Shown one piece after another: positions 44,087-51,773 of a DNA stretch of 64,000 bases. Where the stretch lies: the NCBI GenBank assembly GCA_018829465.1, contig JAHJTN010000018.1, forward strand, positions 1-64,000, in the 5' to 3' direction. Under the pieces are notes generated by a model. It searched no databases, was not told the origin of the DNA, and was given only the letters and a program-made list of their open reading frames with translations. Made by a program: the position numbers and the translations under genes. Within the stretch, counting starts at the first letter, position 1. Each line of letters begins with the position of its first letter. The stretch comes from Bacteroidota bacterium (GTDB taxonomy: Bacteria; Bacteroidota; Bacteroidia; Flavobacteriales; Flavobacteriaceae).

Positions 44087-45802
44087 ATGCTTAATTACAT
44101 TCAAGATCAACCAGAATATGATGCCATTGTTGTCGGAACCGGCATCAGTGGTGGTTGGGCGGCCAAAGAACTCTGCGAAAAAGGACTCAAAACACTGGTT
44201 CTGGAACGCGGCCGCATGGTAAAACACATTGAAGATTATCCTACGATGCACAAAGATCCGTGGGACTTTAAGTACAAAGGAGAGCTTAGCCAGGAGCAGC
44301 TCAAGGAATACGAAAAGCAGAACCGAACGGGCTATACCACTAAAGAAGAGTCTCGGCATTTCTTTGTAAATGACAAGGAACATCCATACAATGAAATCAA
44401 GCGTTTTGATTGGATGCGTGGTTACCATGTTGGTGGACGCTCATTGATGTGGGGCAGACAAAGTTACAGGCTCAGCGATATTGACTTTGAGGCCAATGCC
44501 AAAGAAGGTATTGCCGTGGATTGGCCGGTTCGATACAAAGAAATTGAACCTTGGTATGACTATGTAGAACAATTCATCGGCGTTAGTGGAGAAAATCTGG
44601 GCTTACCCCAACTCCCCGACGGAAAATTTTTACCTCCAATGGATTTGAACTGTGTAGAAGACCATTTAAAGAAATCTATTTCATCGAATTACACAGACCG
44701 TGTTTTGACTATTGGACGAACAGCACACTACACCGGTGGTGAAATCACCGACACTTCGGGCATTCGTCAAAACTGTCAGTACAGAAACCGATGCATCCGT
44801 GGTTGCCCTTTTGGGGGTTATTTTAGTAGCAATTCTTCTACGCTTCCTGCTGCTGAACGCACGGGTAATATGACACTCAGACCTTTTTCTATTGTCTCGG
44901 AAGTGCTATACGATGAAAAAACAAAACGTGCCGTAGGTGTTAGAATTGTGGATGCAGAAACCAAAGAAGTTATAGAATTTAAGGCTAAAATTATATTTTT
45001 ATGCGCTTCTGCAATTGCTTCCACAGCGATTTTATTAAATTCCAAATCCGATCGTTTTCCAAATGGTATGGGCAACGACAGTGGTGAGCTCGGTCACAAT
45101 GTAATGGACCATCATTTTAAGGCCGGTGCTTTTGGAGTTCACGACGGTTTTAAAGACAAGTATTACAAAGGTCGCAGACCCAACGGTATTTATATTCCGC
45201 GTTTTCGCAATGTGGATGCTGCCACCAAACATCCGGATTTTCTCAGAGGATATGGCTACCAAGGTGGTGGTGGTCGTAATGGTTTTGACGACTCTGCCGA
45301 AGAATACACTTACGGAAAAGACCTCGCCGAAAGCGTGTTGAAACCCGGAGAATGGTCTATGTCGTTGATGGGTTTTGGCGAATCCTTGCCACATCATGAA
45401 AACCGTATGTTTTTAGATTATGAAAAGCTAGACCAATGGGGATTACCTACGGTAACTTTTGATGCAGAGTTTAAAGAAAACGAACTCAACATGCGCAAAG
45501 ACATGGTAAACCAAGCCATAGAAATGTTGGAAGGTGCCGGTTTTAGAGACATCCGGGCTATGGATGACATTGGCGCCCCGGGCTTAGGCATCCACGAAAT
45601 GGGTACGGCTCGTATGGGCAAAGACCCCAAAACTTCTGTACTCAACAAATACAACCAAATACATGCGGTGCCCAACGTATTTGTCACAGATGGCGCTTTT
45701 ATGACATCCGCTGCTTGTCATAATCCATCATTAGGTTATATGGCTTTTACTGCAAGAGCTGTAGATCATGCCGTTAAAGAACTCAATAAGAAAAACATTT
45801 AA
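44087..45802 (+). CDS. GMC family oxidoreductase
   Basis: FAD-dependent dehydrogenase of 571 residues. The FAD-binding VVGTGISGGWAAKELCEKG motif opens the protein, GGRSLMWGRQSYR contacts the flavin, and the C-terminal active site contains HEMGTARMG and ACHNPSLGYMAF with its catalytic histidine. The fold matches the large subunit of gluconate-2-dehydrogenase-type and glucoside-3-dehydrogenase complexes, which oxidise the C3 hydroxyl of sugars. It has no signal peptide of its own; export probably depends on the twin-arginine small subunit encoded 12 bp downstream. The electron acceptor, likely a cytochrome, is not in the window. Confidence 0.92.
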   Translation: MLNYIQDQPEYDAIVVGTGISGGWAAKELCEKGLKTLVLERGRMVKHIEDYPTMHKDPWDFKYKGELSQEQLKEYEKQNRTGYTTKEESRHFFVNDKEHPYNEIKRFDWMRGYHVGGRSLMWGRQSYRLSDIDFEANAKEGIAVDWPVRYKEIEPWYDYVEQFIGVSGENLGLPQLPDGKFLPPMDLNCVEDHLKKSISSNYTDRVLTIGRTAHYTGGEITDTSGIRQNCQYRNRCIRGCPFGGYFSSNSSTLPAAERTGNMTLRPFSIVSEVLYDEKTKRAVGVRIVDAETKEVIEFKAKIIFLCASAIASTAILLNSKSDRFPNGMGNDSGELGHNVMDHHFKAGAFGVHDGFKDKYYKGRRPNGIYIPRFRNVDAATKHPDFLRGYGYQGGGGRNGFDDSAEEYTYGKDLAESVLKPGEWSMSLMGFGESLPHHENRMFLDYEKLDQWGLPTVTFDAEFKENELNMRKDMVNQAIEMLEGAGFRDIRAMDDIGAPGLGIHEMGTARMGKDPKTSVLNKYNQIHAVPNVFVTDGAFMTSAACHNPSLGYMAFTARAVDHAVKELNKKNI

Positions 45803-45814
45803 AAAAAACCTATT

Positions 45815-46447
45815 ATGGACAGAAGAAGTGCTATAAAAAATATATCGATGGGCGTTGGCTACACCTTAGCTGCTCCCACACTGATGAGCATCTTTCAAAG
45901 TTGCAACAAAGAACCTCAATGGGTTCCCATATATCTCACTGCTGAACAGGCGGCTGTCATCACCAAATTGGTTGACATCATTCTACCAGCAAATGGCGAC
46001 ATACCGGGGGCTGTTGCCGTAGGCGTTCCGCAATTTATAGATTTATTCTACGGCGAAGTATATGCACCCAAAGCAAAAGGCGAATTCGATTTGGGCTTTC
46101 AAGCTTTTAAGACTAAATTTTTGGCCGGAGGCGAACCCGCCGATATTTCGGATGCTAAACCCGAAGCCTTGGAAGGCATCATAAAACCGTATTTTAACAT
46201 CACCAAAGAAGACAGAATTGCTTTGCAACAAAAGTTGGCTGAAGGTTACTCTGATTCTGAAGAACCCTACGTTTACGACACTGATACCGCTGCTGCCAAT
46301 TTTCTAATTGGACTTAGAGGTGCTACAATATGGGGATGGCGCACTAGCGAACAAGTGGGTGAAAATGTACTTACCTACGAACCGATTCCTGGCGTATGGC
46401 AAGCCTGTATTCCGGTTGAAGAAGTGGGAAGACCTTATTCCTTGTAA
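45815..46447 (+). CDS. Gluconate 2-dehydrogenase subunit 3 family protein
   Basis: Small partner subunit of 210 residues for the GMC oxidoreductase encoded just upstream. The N-terminus MDRRSAIKN is a twin-arginine-like signal followed by a hydrophobic stretch (to about residue 30, ending in SIFQSC), which may carry the folded large subunit across the membrane. The body matches the gluconate_2-dh3 domain: LTAEQAAVITKLVDIILPANGDIPGA and the FLIGLRGATIWGW block. In characterised relatives this subunit is needed for activity and export of the complex. Followed by a strong terminator. Confidence 0.9.
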   Translation: MDRRSAIKNISMGVGYTLAAPTLMSIFQSCNKEPQWVPIYLTAEQAAVITKLVDIILPANGDIPGAVAVGVPQFIDLFYGEVYAPKAKGEFDLGFQAFKTKFLAGGEPADISDAKPEALEGIIKPYFNITKEDRIALQQKLAEGYSDSEEPYVYDTDTAAANFLIGLRGATIWGWRTSEQVGENVLTYEPIPGVWQACIPVEEVGRPYSL

Positions 46448-46469
46448 ATTACCCTTTCGTTTATACACC

Positions 46470-46503
46470 AAAACTCCCTTGATTGTCAGGGGAGTTTTTT
46501 TTT
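46470..46503 (+). terminator. Rho-independent terminator of the GMC operon
   Basis: AAACTCCC pairs with GGGAGTTT around an 11-base loop and is followed by a run of nine T. It separates the island from coaD. Confidence 0.85.
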
Positions 46504-46555
46504 GAAGCTATTTGGCTAGGCGATAGCGTAAAAACCCAAAACCCAATTTATTTTT

Positions 46556-46563
46556 TATATTTG
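46556..46563 (+). promoter_or_regulatory. Candidate -7 promoter element of coaD
   Basis: TATATTTG matches TAnnTTTG 17 bases before the coaD ATG. No good -33 match was found. Confidence 0.4.
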
Positions 46564-46580
46564 ATGAGAAAAACCAAAAA

Positions 46581-47033
46581 ATGAGAAAAGCTATTTTTCC
46601 TGGCTCGTTTGATCCTATTACCCTGGGGCATTTTGACATTGTTGAACGCGCAGTCTTGTTGTTTGACGAAATTATTATCGCCATTGGGACTAATGCGAAC
46701 AAAAAATATATGTTCAGCCTTGAAGTACGGAAAGCTTTTGCCGTAGAAGCTTTTAAAGATTTTAAAAATGTGCGGGTGATTACTTATGACGGGCTCACGG
46801 TAGATTTATGTAAGAGACAGCAAGCCAAATACATACTGAGAGGCTTGAGAAATCCGGCAGATTTTGAATTTGAGAAAGCCATTGCGCACACCAATAGAAA
46901 ACTCATGGAAATAGAAACCGTGTTTTTGCTCACTTCTTCGGGTAAGTCTTATATCAGCTCCAGCATCGTTCGAGATGTTATTCGCAATGGTGGCGATTAT
47001 ACTTTGTTTGTGCCTACTTCCGTTAGAATTTGA
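46581..47033 (+). CDS. coaD: Phosphopantetheine adenylyltransferase
   Basis: Couples ATP to 4'-phosphopantetheine to give dephospho-CoA in CoA synthesis. The 150 residues match CoaD. FPGSFDPITLGHFDI (5-19) contains the nucleotidyltransferase signature with its TxGH histidine. RGLRNPADFEFE is the substrate-binding region, and SSSIVRDV near residue 129 closes the ATP site. The last 37 bases overlap the 3' end of the convergent NUDIX gene in another frame. A single-gene unit with its own -7 element. Confidence 0.96.
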   Translation: MRKAIFPGSFDPITLGHFDIVERAVLLFDEIIIAIGTNANKKYMFSLEVRKAFAVEAFKDFKNVRVITYDGLTVDLCKRQQAKYILRGLRNPADFEFEKAIAHTNRKLMEIETVFLLTSSGKSYISSSIVRDVIRNGGDYTLFVPTSVRI

Positions 47034-47620
47034 GCATTTTCCAATAGGTGCCGGATGTTTGCATAGGCCAATGGTAAAATTTCTTTAGCCTGATCAAGAC
47101 TAAACCATACGGCTTTTTCAATGCCTTCTGTTAGTTCGGGTCTGGTTTTTCCTTCAAAATTTGTCTGCATCTCAAACCAATGTGTTACTTTCAATCTATA
47201 CACACCGTTGCGTTTAAAGACATGATAGGTTTTGTCGAGCGGACGGACAATCTTTAGGTTGTTAACGCCGGTTTCTTCGGTTGTTTCTCGTATGGCAGCA
47301 GCTTCTTTCGTTTCGCTCCTTTCTTTGCGACCTTTGGGTAAATCCCATTTTCCGTTTCTGTAAATAAACAAGATTTCTCCTTTAGAATTTCTCACAACAC
47401 CTCCCGCAGCTACAACTGTTTTAATTTTTTTCTTAAAATTCTTTATCAGCTTTTTTTCATCCTTGTGAAATAGGTAAGCCATCTTCAGGTTTCCTTTATT
47501 GACGCGCTCTATGAGATATTGTGGATCTACTTCATCGAGTAAAAAAAGTTCAAAATTATCATCTTTTATGACTTTATCTGTCAAGATAATCGGCATGTCA
47601 TTGATAAAAACTTTATACAT
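46997..47620 (-). CDS. NUDIX hydrolase
   Basis: Protein of 207 residues with the ATG at 47620; an in-frame TTG six bases upstream is less likely. The N-terminal part (about 1-65) is a lineage-specific extension. The NUDIX fold follows, with the Nudix box beginning at GRKERSETKEAAAIRETTEETG: the REXXEE core is R-E-T-T-E-E. These enzymes cleave nucleoside-diphosphate-linked compounds; the substrate is unknown. The KWDLPKGR segment is typical of ADP-ribose or MutT-like members. It is convergent with coaD and divergent from pyrE, with only eight bases between the two start codons. Confidence 0.9.
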   Translation of the reverse strand: MYKVFINDMPIILTDKVIKDDNFELFLLDEVDPQYLIERVNKGNLKMAYLFHKDEKKLIKNFKKKIKTVVAAGGVVRNSKGEILFIYRNGKWDLPKGRKERSETKEAAAIRETTEETGVNNLKIVRPLDKTYHVFKRNGVYRLKVTHWFEMQTNFEGKTRPELTEGIEKAVWFSLDQAKEILPLAYANIRHLLENAQILTEVGTNKV

Positions 47621-47623
47621 TTG
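47616..47623 (+). promoter_or_regulatory. Candidate -7 promoter element of pyrE
   Basis: TACATTTG matches TAnnTTTG and lies across the start of the NUDIX gene. The usual spacing would place the transcript start at or near the pyrE ATG (47629), so the message would be almost leaderless. No clear -33 element. Confidence 0.35.
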
Positions 47624-47628
47624 CAAGT

Positions 47629-48273
47629 ATGGTTATAGACGAAAACGTAGCAGCCGAAGCGGCAGATCATCTTTTGCAAATTAATGCAATAAAGTTGAAT
47701 TCCAAAAATCCATTTGTTTGGGCATCCGGTTGGCATTCCCCTATCTATTGCGACAACCGTTTGGTGCTGTCCTATCCGCCTGTTCGCAACTATTTTAGAA
47801 CACAAATTGCCAAGTTTATAGAACAGACTTACGGCAAGCCGGACGCAATTGCCGGTGTAGCAACCGGTGCCATTGGCATAGGCATTTTGGTAGCCGAATA
47901 CTTAGGTTTGCCCTTTGTGTATGTTCGGCCCGAACCCAAAGCGCATGGTCGAAAAAATCAGATTGAAGGATACATTGAAAAGGGTCAAAGTGCTATCGTT
48001 ATTGAAGACCTCATAAGCACAGGAAATAGCAGTATGCTCGCAGTGGAGGCTTTGCGAAATTCGGGTGTAGTCGTCAAAGGAATGGTTGCTTTGTTTACCT
48101 ATAATTTTGAAGCCTCCAAAAAATTATTCGAAAAAGAGCGTGTAGATTTACACACCGTATCTTCTTATGATTTTCTCTTAGAGAAAGCTTTACAAAGAAA
48201 ATACATCAACGAAGAAGAACTCCTTCTTCTCAAACAATGGCGTTTGTCGCCGGAAACTTGGAAATCAGTTTAA
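47629..48273 (+). CDS. pyrE: Orotate phosphoribosyltransferase
   Basis: Joins orotate to PRPP to give orotidine 5'-phosphate in pyrimidine synthesis. The 214 residues match PyrE. The PRPP-binding signature VIVIEDLISTG (about 123-133) and the KAHGRKNQIEG flexible loop (about 104-114) are intact; KNPFVWASGWHSPIYCDNR near the N-terminus binds the substrate. The start codons of pyrE and NUDIX are only eight bases apart, so each gene's promoter must lie inside the other. The SRPBCC gene follows after 9 bp on the same strand. Confidence 0.95.
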   Translation: MVIDENVAAEAADHLLQINAIKLNSKNPFVWASGWHSPIYCDNRLVLSYPPVRNYFRTQIAKFIEQTYGKPDAIAGVATGAIGIGILVAEYLGLPFVYVRPEPKAHGRKNQIEGYIEKGQSAIVIEDLISTGNSSMLAVEALRNSGVVVKGMVALFTYNFEASKKLFEKERVDLHTVSSYDFLLEKALQRKYINEEELLLLKQWRLSPETWKSV

Positions 48274-48282
48274 AATTTATAT

Positions 48283-48675
48283 ATGAATCTGGAATCTCCC
48301 AAAGTTAGTGTACAGAAATCGGCAGCAGATACTTTTGCTTTTTTAACGGATGTCAAGAATTTTGAAAAATTGATGCCGGCCAATACGGCTAAATTCGAAA
48401 TCATTTCTGATGACAGTTTTGTTTTTGCCTTGAGTGGCATGCCTGAAATTAAATTAAAATTGGTAGAAAAAACCCCCAACAGCAAAGTGGTTTTGAATTC
48501 ACCGTCGGAAAAGCTAAACTTCAGCCTTAGCGCACAAATAGATGAGATTGGGCAAAACCAATCGGCGGTTCAACTCTTTTTTGAAGGCGAATTTAATCCT
48601 ATGATTGGTATGATGATCAAGTCACCTATTTCAAAATTCATCGAAAGTTTGGTAACCAATTTAAGCAATCAATAA
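48283..48675 (+). CDS. SRPBCC family protein
   Basis: Small cytosolic protein of 130 residues. The sequence opens SPKVSVQKSAADTFAFLTDVKNFEKLMP, typical of the START/Bet v1-like SRPBCC fold with a hydrophobic ligand cavity, and ends with a long C-terminal helix (FIESLVTNL). These folds bind lipids or hydrophobic small molecules; no ligand can be named. The gene is probably co-transcribed with pyrE and ends one base before the stop of convergent murB. Confidence 0.78.
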   Translation: MNLESPKVSVQKSAADTFAFLTDVKNFEKLMPANTAKFEIISDDSFVFALSGMPEIKLKLVEKTPNSKVVLNSPSEKLNFSLSAQIDEIGQNQSAVQLFFEGEFNPMIGMMIKSPISKFIESLVTNLSNQ

Positions 48676-48676
48676 C

Positions 48677-49702
48677 TCAAGCATACACATTTACTTCGGG
48701 TGTTATTTGTATATTAAAGGTTTTAGATACCTTCTCTTGAATTTGCATGGCCAAAGAAAGTATTTCTTCACCCGTGGCATTTCCGTAATTTACCAAAACC
48801 AACGCCTGTTTATCGTGTACGCCGGCACCGCCTTGGCGAATGCCTTTAAACCCACATTTTTCTATCAGCCAACCAGCCGGCACTTTTACCAAATTTGAAC
48901 CATTAGGATAACCCGGTATGTCCGGGAAAGCGGTTTTTAAACTGTCAAAATGGGTTTGTGATATCACCGGATTTTTAAAAAAACTCCCCGAATTGCCAAT
49001 TTCTTTGGGGTTTGGGAGTTTGCTACTCCTTATGGCAATGACCGCTTTTGAAATGTCTTGGATACTTGGTTTTGCTATGTGCATTTTGTCCAGTTCAGCC
49101 TGTATATTGCCGTAGCTTGTGTGCAACAAATGGTTTTTATTTTTCAAACGAAATTGCACTGAAACGATGATATATTTTTGTTTTAAATCGAGTTTAAAAA
49201 CTGAACTCCTATAACCAAATTGACAATCGGCAGCCGTAAACGTTCTTGTATGGCTACCATCAATCGATATGGCTGTACAAGATTCAAAAACGTCTTTTAA
49301 TTCCACACCATAGGCACCAATATTTTGAATAGGCGCCGCGCCTACACTACCCGGAATCAGCGATAAGTTTTCTATCCCACCCAAATTGCGCGCCAGAGTC
49401 CACAGTACAAAGTCGTGCCAGACTTCTCCGGCGGCCACTTCCACCATGGTATACTCATCGCTCGTTTGCAACAACTGAATACCCTTTAAATTCAAAAAAA
49501 TGACCAATCCGGTAACATGCTTTGTCAACAAAAGATTGCTACCGCCACCCAAAACAAAAATGTCACCATCATTATTTTCGGTTAATACAGTTTGTAAATC
49601 TTCTAAAGTGCGCACTTCCACAAAACGATCTGCCGTAACATCAATTCCGAAAGTGTTGTAGGCTTTCAGTGAATAGTTACGGTGAATGACGGGCTTCTTC
49701 AT
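48677..49702 (-). CDS. murB: UDP-N-acetylenolpyruvoylglucosamine reductase
   Basis: FAD enzyme of 341 residues that reduces enolpyruvyl-UDP-GlcNAc to UDP-MurNAc, an early cytosolic step of peptidoglycan synthesis. YNTFGIDVTADRFVEV opens the FAD-binding domain; GGGSNLLLTK binds the flavin. IPGSVGAAPIQNIGAYGVE is the central motif, and the catalytic serine is in the GNSGSFFKNPV motif. The length and the C-terminal layout fit the type I (E. coli-like) enzyme. It lies 8 bp before the aminotransferase stop on the same strand. Confidence 0.96.
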   Translation of the reverse strand: MKKPVIHRNYSLKAYNTFGIDVTADRFVEVRTLEDLQTVLTENNDGDIFVLGGGSNLLLTKHVTGLVIFLNLKGIQLLQTSDEYTMVEVAAGEVWHDFVLWTLARNLGGIENLSLIPGSVGAAPIQNIGAYGVELKDVFESCTAISIDGSHTRTFTAADCQFGYRSSVFKLDLKQKYIIVSVQFRLKNKNHLLHTSYGNIQAELDKMHIAKPSIQDISKAVIAIRSSKLPNPKEIGNSGSFFKNPVISQTHFDSLKTAFPDIPGYPNGSNLVKVPAGWLIEKCGFKGIRQGGAGVHDKQALVLVNYGNATGEEILSLAMQIQEKVSKTFNIQITPEVNVYA

Positions 49703-49710
49703 AGGTAAGT

Positions 49711-50916
49711 TTAAGAAAGCACCATTTGTTTTTGATAGATCGGTATGGCTTTTTCAAGTATTTCTACGGCTCTTTTCAAAGCCGTCTTTTCTAGTACATA
49801 AGCAATTCGAACCTCGTTTTTTCCGGAACCCGGCGTCGCATAAAAACCGCCCGCAGGCGCAACCATCACGGTTTCTCCTTGGTCGTCAAAAGACTCCAAC
49901 AACCATTGTGCAAACACCTCGGCATCGTCTATAGGCAAAGCTGCCATGCAATAAAAAGCACCGTTGGGCTTGGCCACTTTAACGCCTTCAATTTTTTGGA
50001 GCCCGTTCACCAACAAATTTCGCCGCATGGTGTATTCTTCATTGACTGCTTTAAAATAACTATCGGGTGTGCCTATGGCGGCTTCGGCGGCAACTTGCTC
50101 TAGTGTAGGCGGGCTCAACCGCGCTTGGGCAAACTTCATAGCGGTTTGCATAAACGCTTTGTTTTTTGAGATGAGACAACCGATACGGGCACCGCACATG
50201 CTGTAGCGTTTGGAAACCGAATCGATGACAACGGCGTGTTCTTGCAATCGTTCTATAGTTAAAATGGAATGGTGCTGGTGTCCGTCGTAAGCAAACTCCC
50301 TATAAACCTCGTCTGCCAATAAAAAAAGGTCGTGTCTGATACAAATATCGGCGAGAATTTCCAGTTCATCTAAGGAATACAAATACCCGGTTGGATTACC
50401 CGGATTGCAAATGAGAATGGCCTTAGTTTTAGTGGTGATTAATTTTTCAAATTCTGAAATGGGTGGCAAGGCGAAATTGTTTTCAATGCTTGATGGCACC
50501 GGAACCACTGTAGCACCTGATGCGATTGAAAAAGCATTGTAATTGGCATAAAAAGGTTCGGGTATAATGATTTCATCACCCGGATCTGCTATGCTGCCCA
50601 TGGCAAACATCAGCGCTTCTGAACCACCGGTAGTTACTATAATTTGGTTTGCATCAAGGGTTATTTGATGCTTTTGATAGTAGCCGGCGAGTTTTTCTCG
50701 ATAGGATTGAAAACCGGCAGAATGGCTGTATTCTAAAACATTCAAATCAAAATTACGAACTGCATCTAGAGCTATTGAAGGCGTTTCTATATCGGGTTGG
50801 CCTATATTGAGGTGATATACTTTTTTGCCTTCTGCAATGGCTTTCTCAGCAAAAGGAACTAGTTTTCTTATAGGGGAGGAAGGCATCTGCTCGCCTTTTA
50901 GAGATATTTTTGGCAT
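49711..50916 (-). CDS. Pyridoxal-phosphate-dependent aminotransferase (class I/II)
   Basis: Cytosolic aminotransferase of 401 residues with the ATG at 50916; the frame is open nine codons further but homology begins at PKISLKG. The class I fold has NIGQPD, the TTGGSEAL phosphate region, NPGNPTGYLYS and the PLP lysine in the SVSKRYSMCGARIG motif. It belongs to the aspartate/aromatic aminotransferase subgroup; the exact amino donor is not clear. The gene lies 8 bp before murB and is separated from the carbonic anhydrase gene by a terminator. Confidence 0.92.
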   Translation of the reverse strand: MPKISLKGEQMPSSPIRKLVPFAEKAIAEGKKVYHLNIGQPDIETPSIALDAVRNFDLNVLEYSHSAGFQSYREKLAGYYQKHQITLDANQIIVTTGGSEALMFAMGSIADPGDEIIIPEPFYANYNAFSIASGATVVPVPSSIENNFALPPISEFEKLITTKTKAILICNPGNPTGYLYSLDELEILADICIRHDLFLLADEVYREFAYDGHQHHSILTIERLQEHAVVIDSVSKRYSMCGARIGCLISKNKAFMQTAMKFAQARLSPPTLEQVAAEAAIGTPDSYFKAVNEEYTMRRNLLVNGLQKIEGVKVAKPNGAFYCMAALPIDDAEVFAQWLLESFDDQGETVMVAPAGGFYATPGSGKNEVRIAYVLEKTALKRAVEILEKAIPIYQKQMVLS

Positions 50917-50986
50917 GTGTGACAATTTATCACAAAGATGCAAAAAAATTGATAGATTATCAATGATAAATTAGGCTACAAGCCTT

Positions 50987-51017
50987 AAAAAAAGCCCTGC
51001 TTTTGAAGGCAGGGCTT
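50987..51017 (-). terminator. Terminator downstream of the carbonic anhydrase gene
   Basis: On the minus strand AAGCCCTGC pairs with GCAGGGCTT around an eight-base loop, followed by a run of seven T. It would end the SulP/carbonic anhydrase transcript before the aminotransferase gene. Confidence 0.8.
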
Positions 51018-51108
51018 GATTTTTAGTATCGCCAAAAACTGTCTTTTGGGTGAGTTTTGAGCGATGGAATGCTAGGTGTGTCAAACGTTGCTAGGCAATA
51101 TGTGTTGA

Positions 51109-51744
51109 CTAGAAATTGAGTTTGTAAACCGCTTCAAGTTCGGAGTTGTCTTTACAGTTGACTCCCAAATCTTTGATAAGCCCGCTGCCAACGCCATAGA
51201 CCCATCCGTGTATCCAAAGGTCTTGTTTGCTATTCCATGCGTTTTGAACAATAGACGTTTTGGCCAAATCATAGACTTGCTCTATGACATTGATTTCCAC
51301 GAAACGATCAAATTTTTTCTGGTTATCTTCAATGGCGTCGAGTTCATCGGCGTGAAGTCTGTACACATCTTTGATATGTCTTATCCAGTTGTCAATCAAA
51401 CCGATACTTACGTTTGACATTGCTGCTTGAACGCCTCCACAACCATAATGGCCGCATACGATAATATGCCTTACTTTGAGCGCGTTTACGGCGTAATCGA
51501 GTACGCTGAGCATATTCATATCGGTGTGTACAACCATGTTGGCGATATTGCGATGTACAAAAACCTCGCCGGGTTTGGTACCGGTAATTTCATTGGCAGG
51601 AACGCGGCTGTCTGCACAACCGATCCAAAGCAAAGGTGGTTTTTGTCCGTTTGCAAGTGAAGAGAAGTATTCGGGATCTTGGTCGATTTTTTCAGCGACC
51701 CACTTTTTATTATTTTCGAGAATTTGTTGATAAAACGTTGGCAT
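51109..51744 (-). CDS. can: Beta-class carbonic anhydrase
   Basis: Zinc enzyme of 211 residues that interconverts CO2 and bicarbonate in the cytosol. The zinc ligands are C43, H99 and C102, and the D45-R47 pair is the catalytic dyad (IGCADSRVPANEITG and CGHYGCGGVQA). The gene follows the SulP transporter by 29 bp on the same strand, a pairing known for bicarbonate uptake. A terminator follows. Nothing unusual in length or motifs. Confidence 0.94.
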   Translation of the reverse strand: MPTFYQQILENNKKWVAEKIDQDPEYFSSLANGQKPPLLWIGCADSRVPANEITGTKPGEVFVHRNIANMVVHTDMNMLSVLDYAVNALKVRHIIVCGHYGCGGVQAAMSNVSIGLIDNWIRHIKDVYRLHADELDAIEDNQKKFDRFVEINVIEQVYDLAKTSIVQNAWNSKQDLWIHGWVYGVGSGLIKDLGVNCKDNSELEAVYKLNF

Positions 51745-51773
51745 TGTTTAAAATTTTAAGTTGTTTAAATATA

